Numbered from the stretch's first letter, positions 23,628-36,789 are shown. The stretch: 64,000 nt of DNA from Eretmocerus hayati (GCA_029851415.1 CM056742.1:62010454-62074453); one strand, 5' to 3'. The notes: generated from the sequence alone by a model not told the origin. Numbers and translations are program-made.

Positions 23628-24060
23628 AGCATCAATCAGCTGATATATAGCTGAAATATCAGCTATTACTGCTATGGGTCGTCAAACTGCTGATCAAATC
23701 AGCAAACACAAAAATCACGCTTAAATCGATAATTCTGATGGAATTACTCCACAAATCCGGGTTCTAATATCGACATGAACACATTAACGACTTTTTCAGA
23801 CCAAGTCACGACGAACTAAGGCGTATTCGTTCGATATCTACCCATTTTGTGCCACGGGAGGCCCTATATAGCTGATTATAATCAGCTATAAATCAGTGAT
23901 TGTAGCTGAAAATCAGCCAATGTAGCTGAAATTCACCTACAGTAGCTATTCGTGTCAGTAAAAAGCCGTTCACTGAAAAATCAGCTTATGATAGCTGATT
24001 CAGTCAGCTAACATGGCTGCGATCTCAGCTAATATAGCTGACTTTTCAGCTAAACGATAT
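23628..24060. repeat. AGCTGA/TCAGCT motif cluster, left
   Basis: AGCTGA and its complement TCAGCT occur well over a dozen times, often as near palindromes such as AGCTGATTATAATCAGCT. The same motif fills 34159-34250 at the other end of the satellite region. Irregular spacing and both orientations fit subterminal transposase-binding repeats better than a tandem satellite. Confidence 0.7.
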
Positions 24061-24840
24061 TCGAATTCGTTTGTGCCGTATACACTATACACTGTCGTAA
24101 TCAACATTGGATCGAAGGAGGATATATTGAGAGGAAGCCTAATATGACGACAACATGAGTATATCGAGATCGAGATATCTTCATTTCATACTCGGAAGGT
24201 GAGGTTGTGGCGTCTACCGTGCTATAGGAAGTATGAGTTTCAGCGCCTCCGAGCAGTGGAAAGTGGCATAGCACGCCGCCCGCACGGGAGGGAGCAGTCG
24301 AACGGGTTTATAGTGCGGGTCTCGGTCTTCTTATGCTTGATGCAATTACTCAAACTTTTCCAGGGCTAGTTTTGCCTTATATTTTCGTTACGCAATAAAA
24401 ATCAATTTGAAACATTAAAAATTCGCAAATGAACCTAATTTCATTCATACTTCTTTCTAAATAGTTGATGAAGCTTCTTCATTGCTCATCATGGAATAAA
24501 TTAGAGTTTAAAAGAACTTTTGGGGAACACTTTTGTACGCTGGCCGCGAAAATCTGCAGAATTTGCGATAAAATTCGGCACGGCGTGAGAGCTATATATG
24601 CGCAATCCACCCATTACCCATCATCCATCCATCGAACCATTCCCATCCACCCATATGACCACCTATCACATTATGTTCCTTTTACATAAGTAACCCGATA
24701 AACGGGAACCGCACAGACAGATTGTAGCTGGGCATTCAACTGTTATTTTCATAATCCACAATAGAACCAGTTAGACTGGTTGAAGTTTTCATTCAACCAG
24801 CTGGCTGAAGTTTTTCGGAGATATCTTTTACGGCGCGCAA
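24061..24840. other. Non-coding interval before the satellite
   Basis: No gene was recognised. A short CCATCCAC-like low-complexity patch lies around 24608-24650. Confidence 0.4.
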
Positions 24841-27800
24841 ATGGCCCACTTTTGATCCAGGTGGCCCACTTTCGATCCAGGTGGCCCACTTTCGATCTAG
24901 GTGGCCCACTTTCGATACAGGTGGCTCACTTACGATGAAGGTGGCCCACTTCCGATCCAGGTGGCCCACTTTCGTACTAGGTGTCGCACTTTCGATCTAG
25001 GTGGCCCACTTTCGATCTAGGTGGCCCACTTTCGATCCAGGTGGCCCATTGTCGATCTACGTGGTCCGCTTTCGATCAAGGTGGCCCACTTTCGATCTAG
25101 GTGGCCCACTTTCGATACATGTGGCTCACTTACGATACAGGTGGCCCACTTTCGATCCAGGTGGCCCACTGCCGATCTACGTGGCCCGCTTTCGATCAAG
25201 GTGGCCCACTTTCGATACAGGTGGCCCACTTTCGATCTACGTGGCCCACTTTCGATCAAGGTGGCCCACTTCTGATACAGGTGGCTCACTTACGATACAG
25301 GTGACCCACTTTCGATCCAGGTGGCCCACTTTCGATCTAGGTGGCCCACTTACGATCAAGGTGGCCCACTTTTGATACAGGTGGCTCACTTACGATCCAG
25401 GTGGCCCACTTCCGATCTAGGTGGCCCACTTTCGATCTAGGTGGCACACTTTTGATCCAGGGGGCACACTTACGATACAGGTGGCCTACTTTCGATCCAG
25501 GTGGCCCACTTTCGATGAAGGTGGCCCACTTTTGATACAGGTGGCTCACTTACGATACAGGTGACCCACTTTCGATCCAGGTGGCCCACTTTCGATCTAG
25601 GTGGCCCACTTTCGATCAAGGTAGCCCACTTTTGATACAGGTGGCGCACTTACGATCCAGGTGGCCCATTTTCGATCCAGATAGCCCACTTCTGATCCAG
25701 GTGGCTCACTTACGATACAGGTGGCCCACTTTCGATCCAAGTGGCCCACTGTCGATCTACATGGCCCGCTTTCGATCAAGGTGGCCCACTTTCGATCCAG
25801 GTGGCCCACTTTTGATACAGGTGGCTCACTTGCGATACAGGTGACCCACTTTCGATCCCGGTGGCCCACTTTCGATCTAGGTGGCCCACTTTCGATACAG
25901 GTGGCCCACTTTCGATACAGGTGGCTCACTCACGATCCAGGTGGCCCACTTCCGATACAGGTGGCCCACTTTCGAAACAGGGGGCTCACTTACGATCCAG
26001 GTGGCCCACTTTCGATCTAGGTGACCCACTTTCGATCTGGGTGGCCCTTTTTTCGATACAGGTGGCTCACTTACGTTACAGGTGGCCCACTTTCGATCTA
26101 GGTGGCCTACTTTCGATCAAGGTGGCCCACTTTTGATACAGGTGGCTCACTTACGATACAGGTGGCCCACTTGCGATCCAGGTGGCCCACTGTCGATCTA
26201 CGTGGCCCGCTTTCGATCAAGGTGGCCCACTCTCGATCCAGGTGGCCCATTTTCGATCTACGTGGCCCACTTTCGATTAAGGTGGCCCACTTTTGATACA
26301 GGTGTCTCACTTACGATACAGGTGACCCACTTTCGATCCAGGTGGCCCACTTTCGATCTACGTGGCCCACTTTCGATCAAGGTGGCCCACTTTTGATACA
26401 GGTGGCTCACTTACGATACAGGTGGCCCACTTTCGATCCAGGTGGCCCACTGTCGATCTACGTGGCCCGCTTTCGATCAAGGTGGCCCACTTTCGATCTA
26501 CGTGGCCCACTTTCGATCAAGGTGGCCCACTTTTGATACGGGTGGCTCACTTACGATACAGGTGGCCCACTTTCGATCCAGGTGGCCCACTGTCGATCTA
26601 CGTGGCCCGCTTTCGATCAAGGTGGCCCACTTACGATAGAGGTGGCCCACTTCCGATCCAGGTGGCCCACTTCCGATCTAGGTGTCCCACTTTCGATCTA
26701 GGTGGCCCACTTTCGATCTAGGTGGCCCACTTTCGATCCAGGTGGCCCATTGTCGATCTACGTGGCCCGCTTTCGAACAAGGTGGCCCACTTTCGATCTA
26801 GGTGGCCCACTTTCGATACATGTGGCTCACTTACGATACAGGTGGCCGACTTTCGATCCAGGTGGCCCACTTCCGATCTAGGTGGCCCACTCTCGATCTA
26901 GGTGGCCCACTTTCGATCTACGTGGCCCACTTTCGATCAAGGTGGCCCATTTTTGATACAGGTGGCTCACTCTCGATACAGGTGGCTCACTTTCGATCCA
27001 GGTGGCCCACTTTCGATCTACGCGGTCCACTTTCGATCAAGGTGGCCCTTTTTTGATACAGGTGGCTCACTTACGATCCAGGTGGCCCACTTTCGATCTA
27101 GGTGGCCCACTTTCGATCAAGGTGGCCCACTTTTGATCCAGGTGGCTCACTTACGATACAGGTGGCCCACTTTCGATCCAGGTGGCCCACTGTCGATCTA
27201 CGTGGCCCGCCTTCGATCAAGGTGGCCCACTTTCGATCCAGGTGGCCCACTTTCGATCTACGTGGCCCACTTTCGATCAAGGTGGCCCATCTTTGATACA
27301 GGTGGCTCACTTACGATACAGGTGACCCACTTTCGATCCAGGTGGCCCACTTCCGATCTAGGTGGCCCACTTTCGATACAGGTGGCCCACTTTCGATACA
27401 GGTGGCTCACTTACGATCCAGGTGCCTCACTCAAGATACAGGTGGCCCACTTTCGATCTAGGTGGCCTACTTTCGATACATGTGGCTCACTAACGACACA
27501 GGTGGCCCACTTTCGTTTCAGGTGGCCCACTTCCGATCTAGGTGACCCACATTCGATCCAGGTGGCCCACTTCCCATCTACGTGGCCCACTTTCGATCAA
27601 GGTGGCTCATATTTGATACAGGTGGCTCACTCTCGATACAGGTGGCCCACTTTCTATCCAGGTGGCCCACTTTCGATCTACGTGGTCCATTTTCGATCAA
27701 GGTGGCCCACTTTTGATACAGGTGGCTCACTCACGATCCAGGTGGCCCTTCTTCCAATCTAGGTGGCCCACTTTCGATCTAGGTGGCCCACTTTCGATCC

Positions 27801-30800
27801 AGGTGGCTCACTTACGATACAGGTGGCCCACTTTCGATCCAGGTGGCCCACTGTCGATCTACGTGGCCCGCTTTCGATCAAGGCGGCCCACTTTCGATCC
27901 AGGTCGCCCACTTCCGATCTACGTGGCCCACTTTCGATCAAGGTGGCCCACTTCTGATACAGGTGGCTGACTTACGATACAGGTGACCCACTTACGATCC
28001 AGGTGGCCCACTTTCGATCTAGGTGGCCCACTTTCGATCTAGGTTGTCCACTTTTGATCCAGGGGGCTCACTTGTGATACAGGTGGCCCACTTTCGATCC
28101 AGGTGGCCCACTGTCGATCTACGTGGCCCGCTTTCGATCAAGGTGGCCCACTTTCGATCTACGTGGCCCACTTTCGATCAAGGTGGCCCACTTATGATAC
28201 AGGTGGCTCACTCACGATCCAGGTGGCCCACTTTCGATCCAGGTGGCCAATTGTCGATCTACGTGGCCCGCTTTCGATCAAGTTGGCCCACTTTCGATCC
28301 AGGTGGCCCACTTTCGATCTACGTGGCCCACTTTCGATCAAGGTGGCCCACTTTTGATACAGGTGGCTCACTCACGATCCAGGTGGCCCACTTTCGATCT
28401 AGGTGGCCCACTTCCGATCTAGGTGGCCCACTTCTGATCCAGGTGGCTCATTTACGATACAGGTGGCCCACTGTCGATCTACGTGGCCCGCTTTCGTTCA
28501 AGGTGGCCCACTTTTGATCCAGGTGGCCCACTTTCGATACAGGTGGCTCACTTACGATACAGGTGACCCACTTTCGATCCAGGTGGCCCACTTTCGATCT
28601 AGGTGGCCCACTTTCGATCAAGGTGGCCCATTTTTGATACAGGTGGCTCACTCACGATCCAGGTTTCCCACTTTCGATCTAAGTGGCCCACTTTCGATCT
28701 AGGTGGCCCACTTCTGATCCAGGTGGCTCATTTACGATACAGGTGGCCCACTTTCGATCCAAGTGGCCCACTGTCGATCTACGTGGCCCGCTTTTGTTCA
28801 AGGTGGCCCACTTTTGATCCAAGTGGCCCACTTTCGATACAGGTGGCTCACTCACGATTCAGGTGACCCGTTTTCGATCCAGGTGGCCCACTTTCGATCA
28901 AGGTGGCCCACTCTCGATACAGATGGCCCACTTTCGATACAGGTGGCTCACTCACGATCCAGGTGGCCCACTTCCGATACAGGTGGCCCACTTCCGATAC
29001 AGGTGGCTCACTTACGATCCAGGTGGCCCACTTTCGATCTAGGTGACCCACTTTCGATCTGGGTAGCCCACTTTCGATACAGGTGGCTCACTTACGATAC
29101 AGGTGGCCCACTTCCGATCCAGGTGGCCCACTTTCGATCTAGGTGTCCCACCTTCGATCTAGGTGGCCCACTTTCGATCCAGGTGGCCCATTGTCGATCT
29201 ACGTGGCCCGCTTTCGAACAAGGTGGCACACTTTCGATCTAGGTGCCCCACTTTCGATCAAGGTAGCCCACTTTTGATACAGGTGGCGCACTTACGATCC
29301 AGGTGGCCCATTTTCGATCCAGATAGCCCACTTCTGATCCAGGTGGCTCACTTACGATACAGGTGGCCCACTTTCGATCCAAGTGGCCCACTGTCGATCT
29401 ACATGGCCCGCTTTCGATCAAGGTGGCCCACTTTCGATCCAGGTGGCCCACTTTTGATACAGGTGGCTCACTTGCGATACAGGTGACCCACTTTCGATCC
29501 CGGTGGCCCACTTTCGATCTAGGTGGCCCACTTTCGATACAGGTGGCCCACTTTCGATACAGGTGGCTCACTCACGATCCAGGTGGCCCACTTCCGATAC
29601 AGGTGGCCCACTTTCGAAACAGGGGGCTCACTTACGATCCAGGTGGCCCACTTTCGATCTAGGTGACCCACTTTCGATCTGGGTGGCCCTTTTTTCGATA
29701 CAGGTGGCTCACTTACGTTACAGGTGGCCCACTTTCGATCTAGGTGGCCTACTTTCGATCAAGGTGGCCCACTTTTGATACAGGTGGCTCACTTACGATA
29801 CAGGTGGCCCACTTGCGATCCAGGTGGCCCACTGTCGATCTACGTGGCCCGCTTTCGATCAAGGTGGCCCACTCTCGATCCAGGTGGCCCATTTTCGATC
29901 TACGTGGCCCGCTTTCGAACAAGGTGGCACACTTTCGATCTAGGTGCCCCACTTCCGATCTAGGTGGCCCACTTTCGATACATGTGGCTCACTCACGATA
30001 CAGGTGGCCCACTTTCGATCAAGGTGGCCCACTTTTGATACAGGTGGCTCACTTACGATACAGGTGGCCCACTTGCGATCCAGGTGGCCCACTGTCGATC
30101 TACGTGGCCCGCTTTCGATCAAGGTGGCCCACTCTCGATCCAGGTGGCCCATTTTCGATCTACGTGGCCCACTTTCGATTAAGGTGGCCCACTTTTGATA
30201 CAGGTGTCTCACTTACGATACAGGTGACCCACTTTCGATCCAGGTGGCCCACTTTCGATCTACGTGGCCCACTTTCGATCAAGGTGGCCCACTTTTGATA
30301 CAGGTGGCTCACTTACGATACAGGTGGCCCACTTTCGATCCAGGTGGCCCACTGTCGATCTACGTGGCCCGCTTTCGATCAAGGTGGCCCACTTTCGATC
30401 TACGTGGCCCACTTTCGATCAAGGTGGCCCACTTTTGATACGGGTGGCTCACTTACGATACAGGTGGCCCACTTTCGATCCAGGTGGCCCACTGTCGATC
30501 TACGTGGCCCGCTTTCGATCAAGGTGGCCCACTTACGATAGAGGTGGCCCACTTCCGATCCAGGTGGCCCACTTCCGATCTAGGTGTCCCACTTTCGATC
30601 TAGGTGGCCCACTTTCGATCTAGGTGGCCCACTTTCGATCCAGGTGGCCCATTGTCGATCTACGTGGCCCGCTTTCGAACAAGGTGGCCCACTTTCGATC
30701 TAGGTGGCCCACTTTCGATACATGTGGCTCACTTACGATACAGGTGGCCGACTTTCGATCCAGGTGGCCCACTTCCGATCTAGGTGGCCCACTCTCGATC

Positions 30801-33800
30801 TAGGTGGCCCACTTTCGATCTACGTGGCCCACTTTCGATCAAGGTGGCCCATTTTTGATACAGGTGGCTCACTCTCGATACAGGTGGCTCACTTTCGATC
30901 CAGGTGGCCCACTTTCGATCTACGCGGTCCACTTTCGATCAAGGTGGCCCTTTTTTGATACAGGTGGCTCACTTACGATCCAGGTGGCCCACTTTCGATC
31001 TAGGTGGCCCACTTTCGATCAAGGTGGCCCACTTTTGATCCAGGTGGCTCACTTACGATACAGGTGGCCCACTTTCGATCCAGGTGGCCCACTGTCGATC
31101 TACGTGGCCCGCCTTCGATCAAGGTGGCCCACTTTCGATCCAGGTGGCCCACTTTCGATCTACGTGGCCCACTTTCGATCAAGGTGGCCCATCTTTGATA
31201 CAGGTGGCTCACTTACGATACAGGTGACCCACTTTCGATCCAGGTGGCCCACTTCCGATCTAGGTGGCCCACTTTCGATACAGGTGGCCCACTTTCGATA
31301 CAGGTGGCTCACTTACGATCCAGGTGCCTCACTCAAGATACAGGTGGCCCACTTTCGATCTAGGTGGCCTACTTTCGATACATGTGGCTCACTAACGACA
31401 CAGGTGGCCCACTTTCGTTTCAGGTGGCCCACTTCCGATCTAGGTGACCCACATTCGATCCAGGTGGCCCACTTCCCATCTACGTGGCCCACTTTCGATC
31501 AAGGTGGCTCATATTTGATACAGGTGGCTCACTCTCGATACAGGTGGCCCACTTTCTATCCAGGTGGCCCACTTTCGATCTACGTGGTCCATTTTCGATC
31601 AAGGTGGCCCACTTTTGATACAGGTGGCTCACTCACGATCCAGGTGGCCCTTCTTCCAATCTAGGTGGCCCACTTTCGATCTAGGTGGCCCACTTTCGAT
31701 CCAGGTGGCTCACTTACGATACAGGTGGCCCACTTTCGATCCAGGTGGCCCACTGTCGATCTACGTGGCCCGCTTTCGATCAAGGCGGCCCACTTTCGAT
31801 CCAGGTCGCCCACTTCCGATCTACGTGGCCCACTTTCGATCAAGGTGGCCCACTTCTGATACAGGTGGCTGACTTACGATACAGGTGACCCACTTACGAT
31901 CCAGGTGGCCCACTTTCGATCTAGGTGGCCCACTTTCGATCTAGGTTGTCCACTTTTGATCCAGGGGGCTCACTTGTGATACAGGTGGCCCACTTTCGAT
32001 CCAGGTGGCCCACTGTCGATCTACGTGGCCCGCTTTCGATCAAGGTGGCCCACTTTCGATCTACGTGGCCCACTTTCGATCAAGGTGGCCCACTTATGAT
32101 ACAGGTGGCTCACTCACGATCCAGGTGGCCCACTTTCGATCCAGGTGGCCAATTGTCGATCTACGTGGCCCGCTTTCGATCAAGTTGGCCCACTTTCGAT
32201 CCAGGTGGCCCACTTTCGATCTACGTGGCCCACTTTCGATCAAGGTGGCCCACTTTTGATACAGGTGGCTCACTCACGATCCAGGTGGCCCACTTTCGAT
32301 CTAGGTGGCCCACTTCCGATCTAGGTGGCCCACTTCTGATCCAGGTGGCTCATTTACGATACAGGTGGCCCACTGTCGATCTACGTGGCCCGCTTTCGTT
32401 CAAGGTGGCCCACTTTTGATCCAGGTGGCCCACTTTCGATACAGGTGGCTCACTTACGATACAGGTGACCCACTTTCGATCCAGGTGGCCCACTTTCGAT
32501 CTAGGTGGCCCACTTTCGATCAAGGTGGCCCATTTTTGATACAGGTGGCTCACTCACGATCCAGGTTTCCCACTTTCGATCTAAGTGGCCCACTTTCGAT
32601 CTAGGTGGCCCACTTCTGATCCAGGTGGCTCATTTACGATACAGGTGGCCCACTTTCGATCCAAGTGGCCCACTGTCGATCTACGTGGCCCGCTTTTGTT
32701 CAAGGTGGCCCACTTTTGATCCAAGTGGCCCACTTTCGATACAGGTGGCTCACTCACGATTCAGGTGACCCGTTTTCGATCCAGGTGGCCCACTTTCGAT
32801 CAAGGTGGCCCACTCTCGATACAGATGGCCCACTTTCGATACAGGTGGCTCACTCACGATCCAGGTGGCCCACTTCCGATACAGGTGGCCCACTTCCGAT
32901 ACAGGTGGCTCACTTACGATCCAGGTGGCCCACTTTCGATCTAGGTGACCCACTTTCGATCTGGGTAGCCCACTTTCGATACAGGTGGCTCACTTACGAT
33001 ACAGGTGGCCCACTTCCGATCCAGGTGGCCCACTTTCGATCTAGGTGTCCCACCTTCGATCTAGGTGGCCCACTTTCGATCCAGGTGGCCCATTGTCGAT
33101 CTACGTGGCCCGCTTTCGAACAAGGTGGCACACTTTCGATCTAGGTGCCCCACTTCCGATCTAGGTGGCCCACTTTCGATACATGTGGCTCACTCACGAT
33201 ACAGGTGGCCCACTTTCGATCAAGGTGGCCCATTTCTGATACAGGTGGCTCACTCTCGATACAGGTGGCCCACTTTCGATCCAGGTGGCCCATTGTCGAT
33301 CTACGTGGTCCGCTTTCGATCAAGGTGGCCCACTTTCGATCTAGGTGGCCCACTTTCGATACATGTGGCTCACTTACGATACAGGTGGCCCACTTTCGGT
33401 CCAGGTGGCCCACTTCCGATCTAGGTGGCCCACTTTCGATCTAGGTGGCCCACTTTCCATCTACGTGGCCCACTTTCGATCAAGGTGGCTCATTTTTGAT
33501 ACAGGTGGCTCACTCTCGATACAGGTGGCCCACTTTCGATCTAGGTGGCCCACTTCTGATCTAGGTGGCCCACTTTTGATCCAGGTGGCTCACTTACGAT
33601 ACAGGTGGCCCACTTTCGATCCAGGTGGCCCACTGTCGATCTACGTGGCCCGCTTTCGACCAAGGTGGCCCACTTTCGATCCAGGTGGCCCACTTTCGAT
33701 CTACGTGGCCCACTTTCGATCAAGGTGGCCCATCTTTGATACAGGTGGCTCACTTACGATACAGGTGACCCACTTTCGTTGCAGGTGGCCCACTTCCGAT

Positions 33801-33994
33801 CTAGGTGGCCCACTCCCGATACAGGTGGCCCACTTTCGATACAGGTGGCTCACTTACGATCCAGGTGGCTCACTTACGATACAGGTGGCCCACTTTCCGA
33901 TCCAGGTGGCCCACTTTCGATCTAGGTGACCCACTTTCGATCTAGGTGGCCTACTTTCGATACAGGTGGCTCACTCACGATCCAGGTGGCCCAT
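24841..33994. repeat. Satellite array of a 20-bp unit, about 9.15 kb
   Basis: The consensus unit is GGTGGCCCACTTTCGATCCA, about 457 copies. Variable positions are clustered: the last three bases (CCA, CTA, TCA, ACA), CCC or CTC after GGTGG, and TTTCG, TTACG, TGTCG or TTTTG. Variants follow one another non-randomly. GGTGGCTCACTTACGATACA often follows a TTTTGATACA unit, and a TGTCGATCTA unit is usually followed by CGTGGCCCGCTTTCGATCAA, so there is higher-order structure. Rare 21-bp units at about 26041 and 27741 shift the phase. Because 20 is not a multiple of 3 and the unit has few stops, long frames of up to 286 codons appear in several frames on both strands; these are not genes. Confidence 0.95.
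25605..33140. repeat. Tandem duplication of a 3.64 kb block within the satellite
   Basis: Sequence from about 25605 to about 29240 is repeated from about 29247 to about 33140. The offset is 3642 bp up to about 26265 and 3902 bp after that, because the second copy holds an extra 260 bp (13 units) around 29907-30167. The rare 21-bp marker units recur at the same offsets (26041/29683 and 27741/31643). Long stretches are identical, for example the 860 bp at 26902-27762 and 30804-31664 as judged by translation. A recent unequal exchange or an assembly duplication would both give this. Confidence 0.85.
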
Positions 33995-34158
33995 TATTGA
34001 CGCACCACTTGGGACTTAGAAATCGGGTAATCAAATGGATCCCAGTGCATTGCACGAACGATTTCAGAATACCAGAGCCAAAAATTCATCACGTGACACC
34101 CAGTGCGCAGGGAAAAACATCCCCGAACGGTGTATATCATCGTTCATAATCCTGTGTA

Positions 34159-34260
34159 TTAGCTGATTCAATCAGTGAAAATTCGTTCACGTTAGCTGAC
34201 GAAATCAGCTATCAATAGCTGATTCTCAGCTACCCTAGCTGATTCGCGCTGAGAGAGTAC
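34159..34260. repeat. AGCTGA/TCAGCT motif cluster, right
   Basis: About eight copies of AGCTGA or TCAGCT lie between the end of the satellite and the right terminus at 34261, mirroring the cluster at 23628-24060. The adjoining GCTGAGAGAGTAC is the inverse of GTACTCTCTCAGC at 23618. Confidence 0.7.
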
Positions 34261-34308
34261 TTTTGGACAGGAGACCCATTTGACGGAGTTACTCTGGATT
34301 CTTCATCT

Positions 34309-35884
34309 TCTCGATAGTACAAGTCTGTAAGAAAATCTTGGGGGAAATTGGTGACCCGGACCCCATGCCCCCCCCCCCTCCTTGTTAGTGGAAGTTTGTT
34401 GGGTCAATCGAAAGTAAAACCCAACGTGTTTTCGGAGTACTTGGAGAAACTTTCGCGACTTGCTCCCATTAAACCATTTCCTCAACTACTCTGGTTTATC
34501 TCAATAATTTTTAACGTAAACTATCTCATTCTAAAGTTTGTTTAAGTACGTTCGGAATGAATTGAACTACGTTCAATTTCAATGAATTGGAACTGAAATG
34601 TCTAAATTCTTCCAAAATAAATCATGGAAATCGGCAATAAAGTGTTTCAATTACCATGCACACTGCACATTTGGACCTTTTCGCTTGTCCGAAACACTAT
34701 TTCCGACATATTTTGACGTGATAAAGACGTTTTGAACAGTCGCACTGCACGCCCTTTGAGATATACCTATGGGGCAGGTTGGGTACACTCCGTTGTTGGT
34801 ACCCTAGCCTTATAGATCATCTCCGTGTTTTGCACATAAAATAGCTCTGGATCCGAATTTCGCAACTTTGAAAGATGGATTTTGAAGGTCTTGAGACAAA
34901 AAGCGTTAAAGTACGTTAAGATTGGTTGAATTGAAAAAAATTTTGCACCGGATTTAGTGAACGCAATTTCCTTGGTGCTTTCTTAGATAAACAAACACGA
35001 AAGGTAGGAGAATCTCTGTATATTTTCTGGGAAACACAGAAATGATCCAGGGTGATGCAAACTATTTTCTCTCTCATATTCCAACATAACAAACGTGAAA
35101 AAATTGCCGGAAGGCCAACGGGCGCCCATTCCTGAGACTGGCACATGGGGGTAAATTAGGTACAGAGATGAGTTGGGTACACTTACCTTAGTAAGTTATA
35201 GATCATGCTCGTCGAATGGATCCATCTAGGAACTCTCACATGTGGGCACCTCAATCGCAGTCTCAAGCATATGGTCGATTACAGCTCTGATCCCAAACGA
35301 AAGCTTTCTGATGAAATCTGTCAATAGAACCCAATGATGATTCATGATGATAAGTTTTCTCTTCTGTCTCCTCTTGAATACAATAGCTCCCCATCGATAA
35401 ACAATTAATTTGTATTATCGTGGTCGGGAGGGTTTTTTAAGCCCTCCTTCTTCACTCTGAAACAAGGTGATTCCATAGTTCTCTCACTGAAATCAGATTT
35501 TCCTCGATAAATTCAAATTTTTATCGGAAAGTTCATCCTAACCATATTTAAACGGACAACATTGGATTCCTGTATCAACCGATCGACAGAGAATATTTCA
35601 AAGACCCTCATTGATGTCGGATAAGTTTTCGTGACGACTTTGTGGGAGATATATTGGAATGGAGAAACAAGATTCCAGCTGGCTCACTTCCAAGGATTAC
35701 CAATTAAATATGGCCTAGGAGGTCCAGCAAATCGCGGGTCTCTCATTTCGATCATGCTGTGTCCTAGAAAGTCGGGAATCGTTCAAGAGGAAGCTGAACG
35801 ATATTAGAGGAGAAATTCTCCTACAAGGAGAACTGTGCATTCGTGCAAAAAGGCCAACATAGACGCTTCAATTGTATACATTCT
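34309..35884. other. Non-coding interval with partial copies of the 6/36 kb repeat
   Basis: Near 34771-34810 and 35140-35195 there are phrases such as GGGGCAGGTTGGGTACAC and GGGGGTAAATTAGGTAC. They resemble the block beside the tRNA-like head at 35.95-36.0 kb, so these are probably diverged, headless copies. A ten-C run lies at about 34371-34380. No gene was recognised. Confidence 0.4.
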
Positions 35885-36610
35885 AACATAACAACTTCGG
35901 AAAAAAAATCGGGAGCCAAGTCTTGCGAGAGCTCATTTCTACGATCTTATGCGGAGGGAAATTATACACATGGGGCAAATTAGGTACATTCACCCCGAGG
36001 TGAATAGTCCTCCAAGCTAATCAAGTGAGTACGCATGCTCATTCATCACAAACATTGTTGGTAACATACTAATTTATACATCCTCGATAGCTCAGTTGGC
36101 TAGGTATCATGTCTACGAAGTCGAAGGACGAGGTTCAAATCCCGGTAAGTACACAATTTTAATTGCCCAATTATGTTTTTTCTCATTACATTTATGATAT
36201 CAAACCACACAGAATATGGGGCAACAGCTTAGAAAATGGGCAGATAATAATATTTTTGATGAATATATTTTGAAAAATCAGCTGATTTATCACCTGATTC
36301 CCCACTGGCCAGTAACAAATAAATATTGATCAGATGATTTTTTTTTGATAGGGATTCACCTATAAATGATCCATGTTTGGACAGTTGCTCATCGCGGTAA
36401 CACTGTTAAATGTTGAGATGTGACTCATTCCGTGGTCATCACCCATAAGACGCTGTGTTGAATTCCAATACTTCGGAAATTCTTCCTCAAAAATGAGGTC
36501 AGCGCCCACATATTCTGAAACTGCAGTAGATTCCTTGTATCACGGAGTATGCATCATGATTTTTCAATTCAGAATGACTTATAAAGTTCCGACGACGGAG
36601 CCTCCTTAAA
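35885..36610 (+). repeat. Dispersed SINE-like repeat, copy 2, with tRNA-like head at 36080-36150
   Basis: The tRNA-like part reads TAGCTCAGTTGGCTAGG and GAGGTTCAAATCCCGG. Upstream sequence (GCCAAGTCTTGCGAGAGC, GCTTGGAGGAC in inverse, GCATGCTCATTCATCA) and downstream sequence (TTAATTGCCCAATTATG, and GGAGCCTCCTTAA at about 36600) match the 5.6-6.6 kb copy in inverse orientation. The shared unit is therefore several hundred bp longer than a tRNA. Confidence 0.65.
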
Positions 36611-36789
36611 GTCATGCGGTAGCCGTGCAACTCGAATTTCTCCAAATTTTGTGCACCCTTCACTAAAATTCTGATCCGATTTTAGACTCACGACAAGTTA
36701 TCGCATATTTGTTATCGCCTAACTTGTATTTCGATTAATTTATCACTCGATTGGTATGAACGATCGTGACTTGCTTGCTCGCGGGATCT

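Larger units (their letters stand above)
20676..34308. mobile_element. Candidate 13.6 kb composite TIR element carrying a satellite core
   Basis: The left end (20676-20720) and the inverse of the right end (34261-34308) align over about 45 bp with five mismatches, around TAACTCCGTCAAATGG and TCCTGTCCA. Inside the right end, GTACTCTCTCAGC is followed by an AGCTGA-rich stretch. At the left the same GTACTCTCTCAGC and AGCTGA stretch reappears at 23618, after a nested insertion. So both ends share terminal and subterminal structure. Between them lies the 20-bp satellite. No transposase was recognised, so it would be non-autonomous. TSDs were not found. The alternative is chance retention of two separate terminal fragments around an independent satellite. 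Confidence 0.55.

Noticed and set aside
24841..33994. Dozens of long open frames on both strands, up to 286 codons, with repeated text such as RSRWPTFD
   Set aside because: They follow from a 20-bp unit with few stop codons read in several frames. They overlap in multiple frames and strands, so they are not protein genes.
24841..33994. Regular short repeats suggestive of a CRISPR array
   Set aside because: There are no spacers between units, no cas genes, and the context is a eukaryotic nuclear genome.
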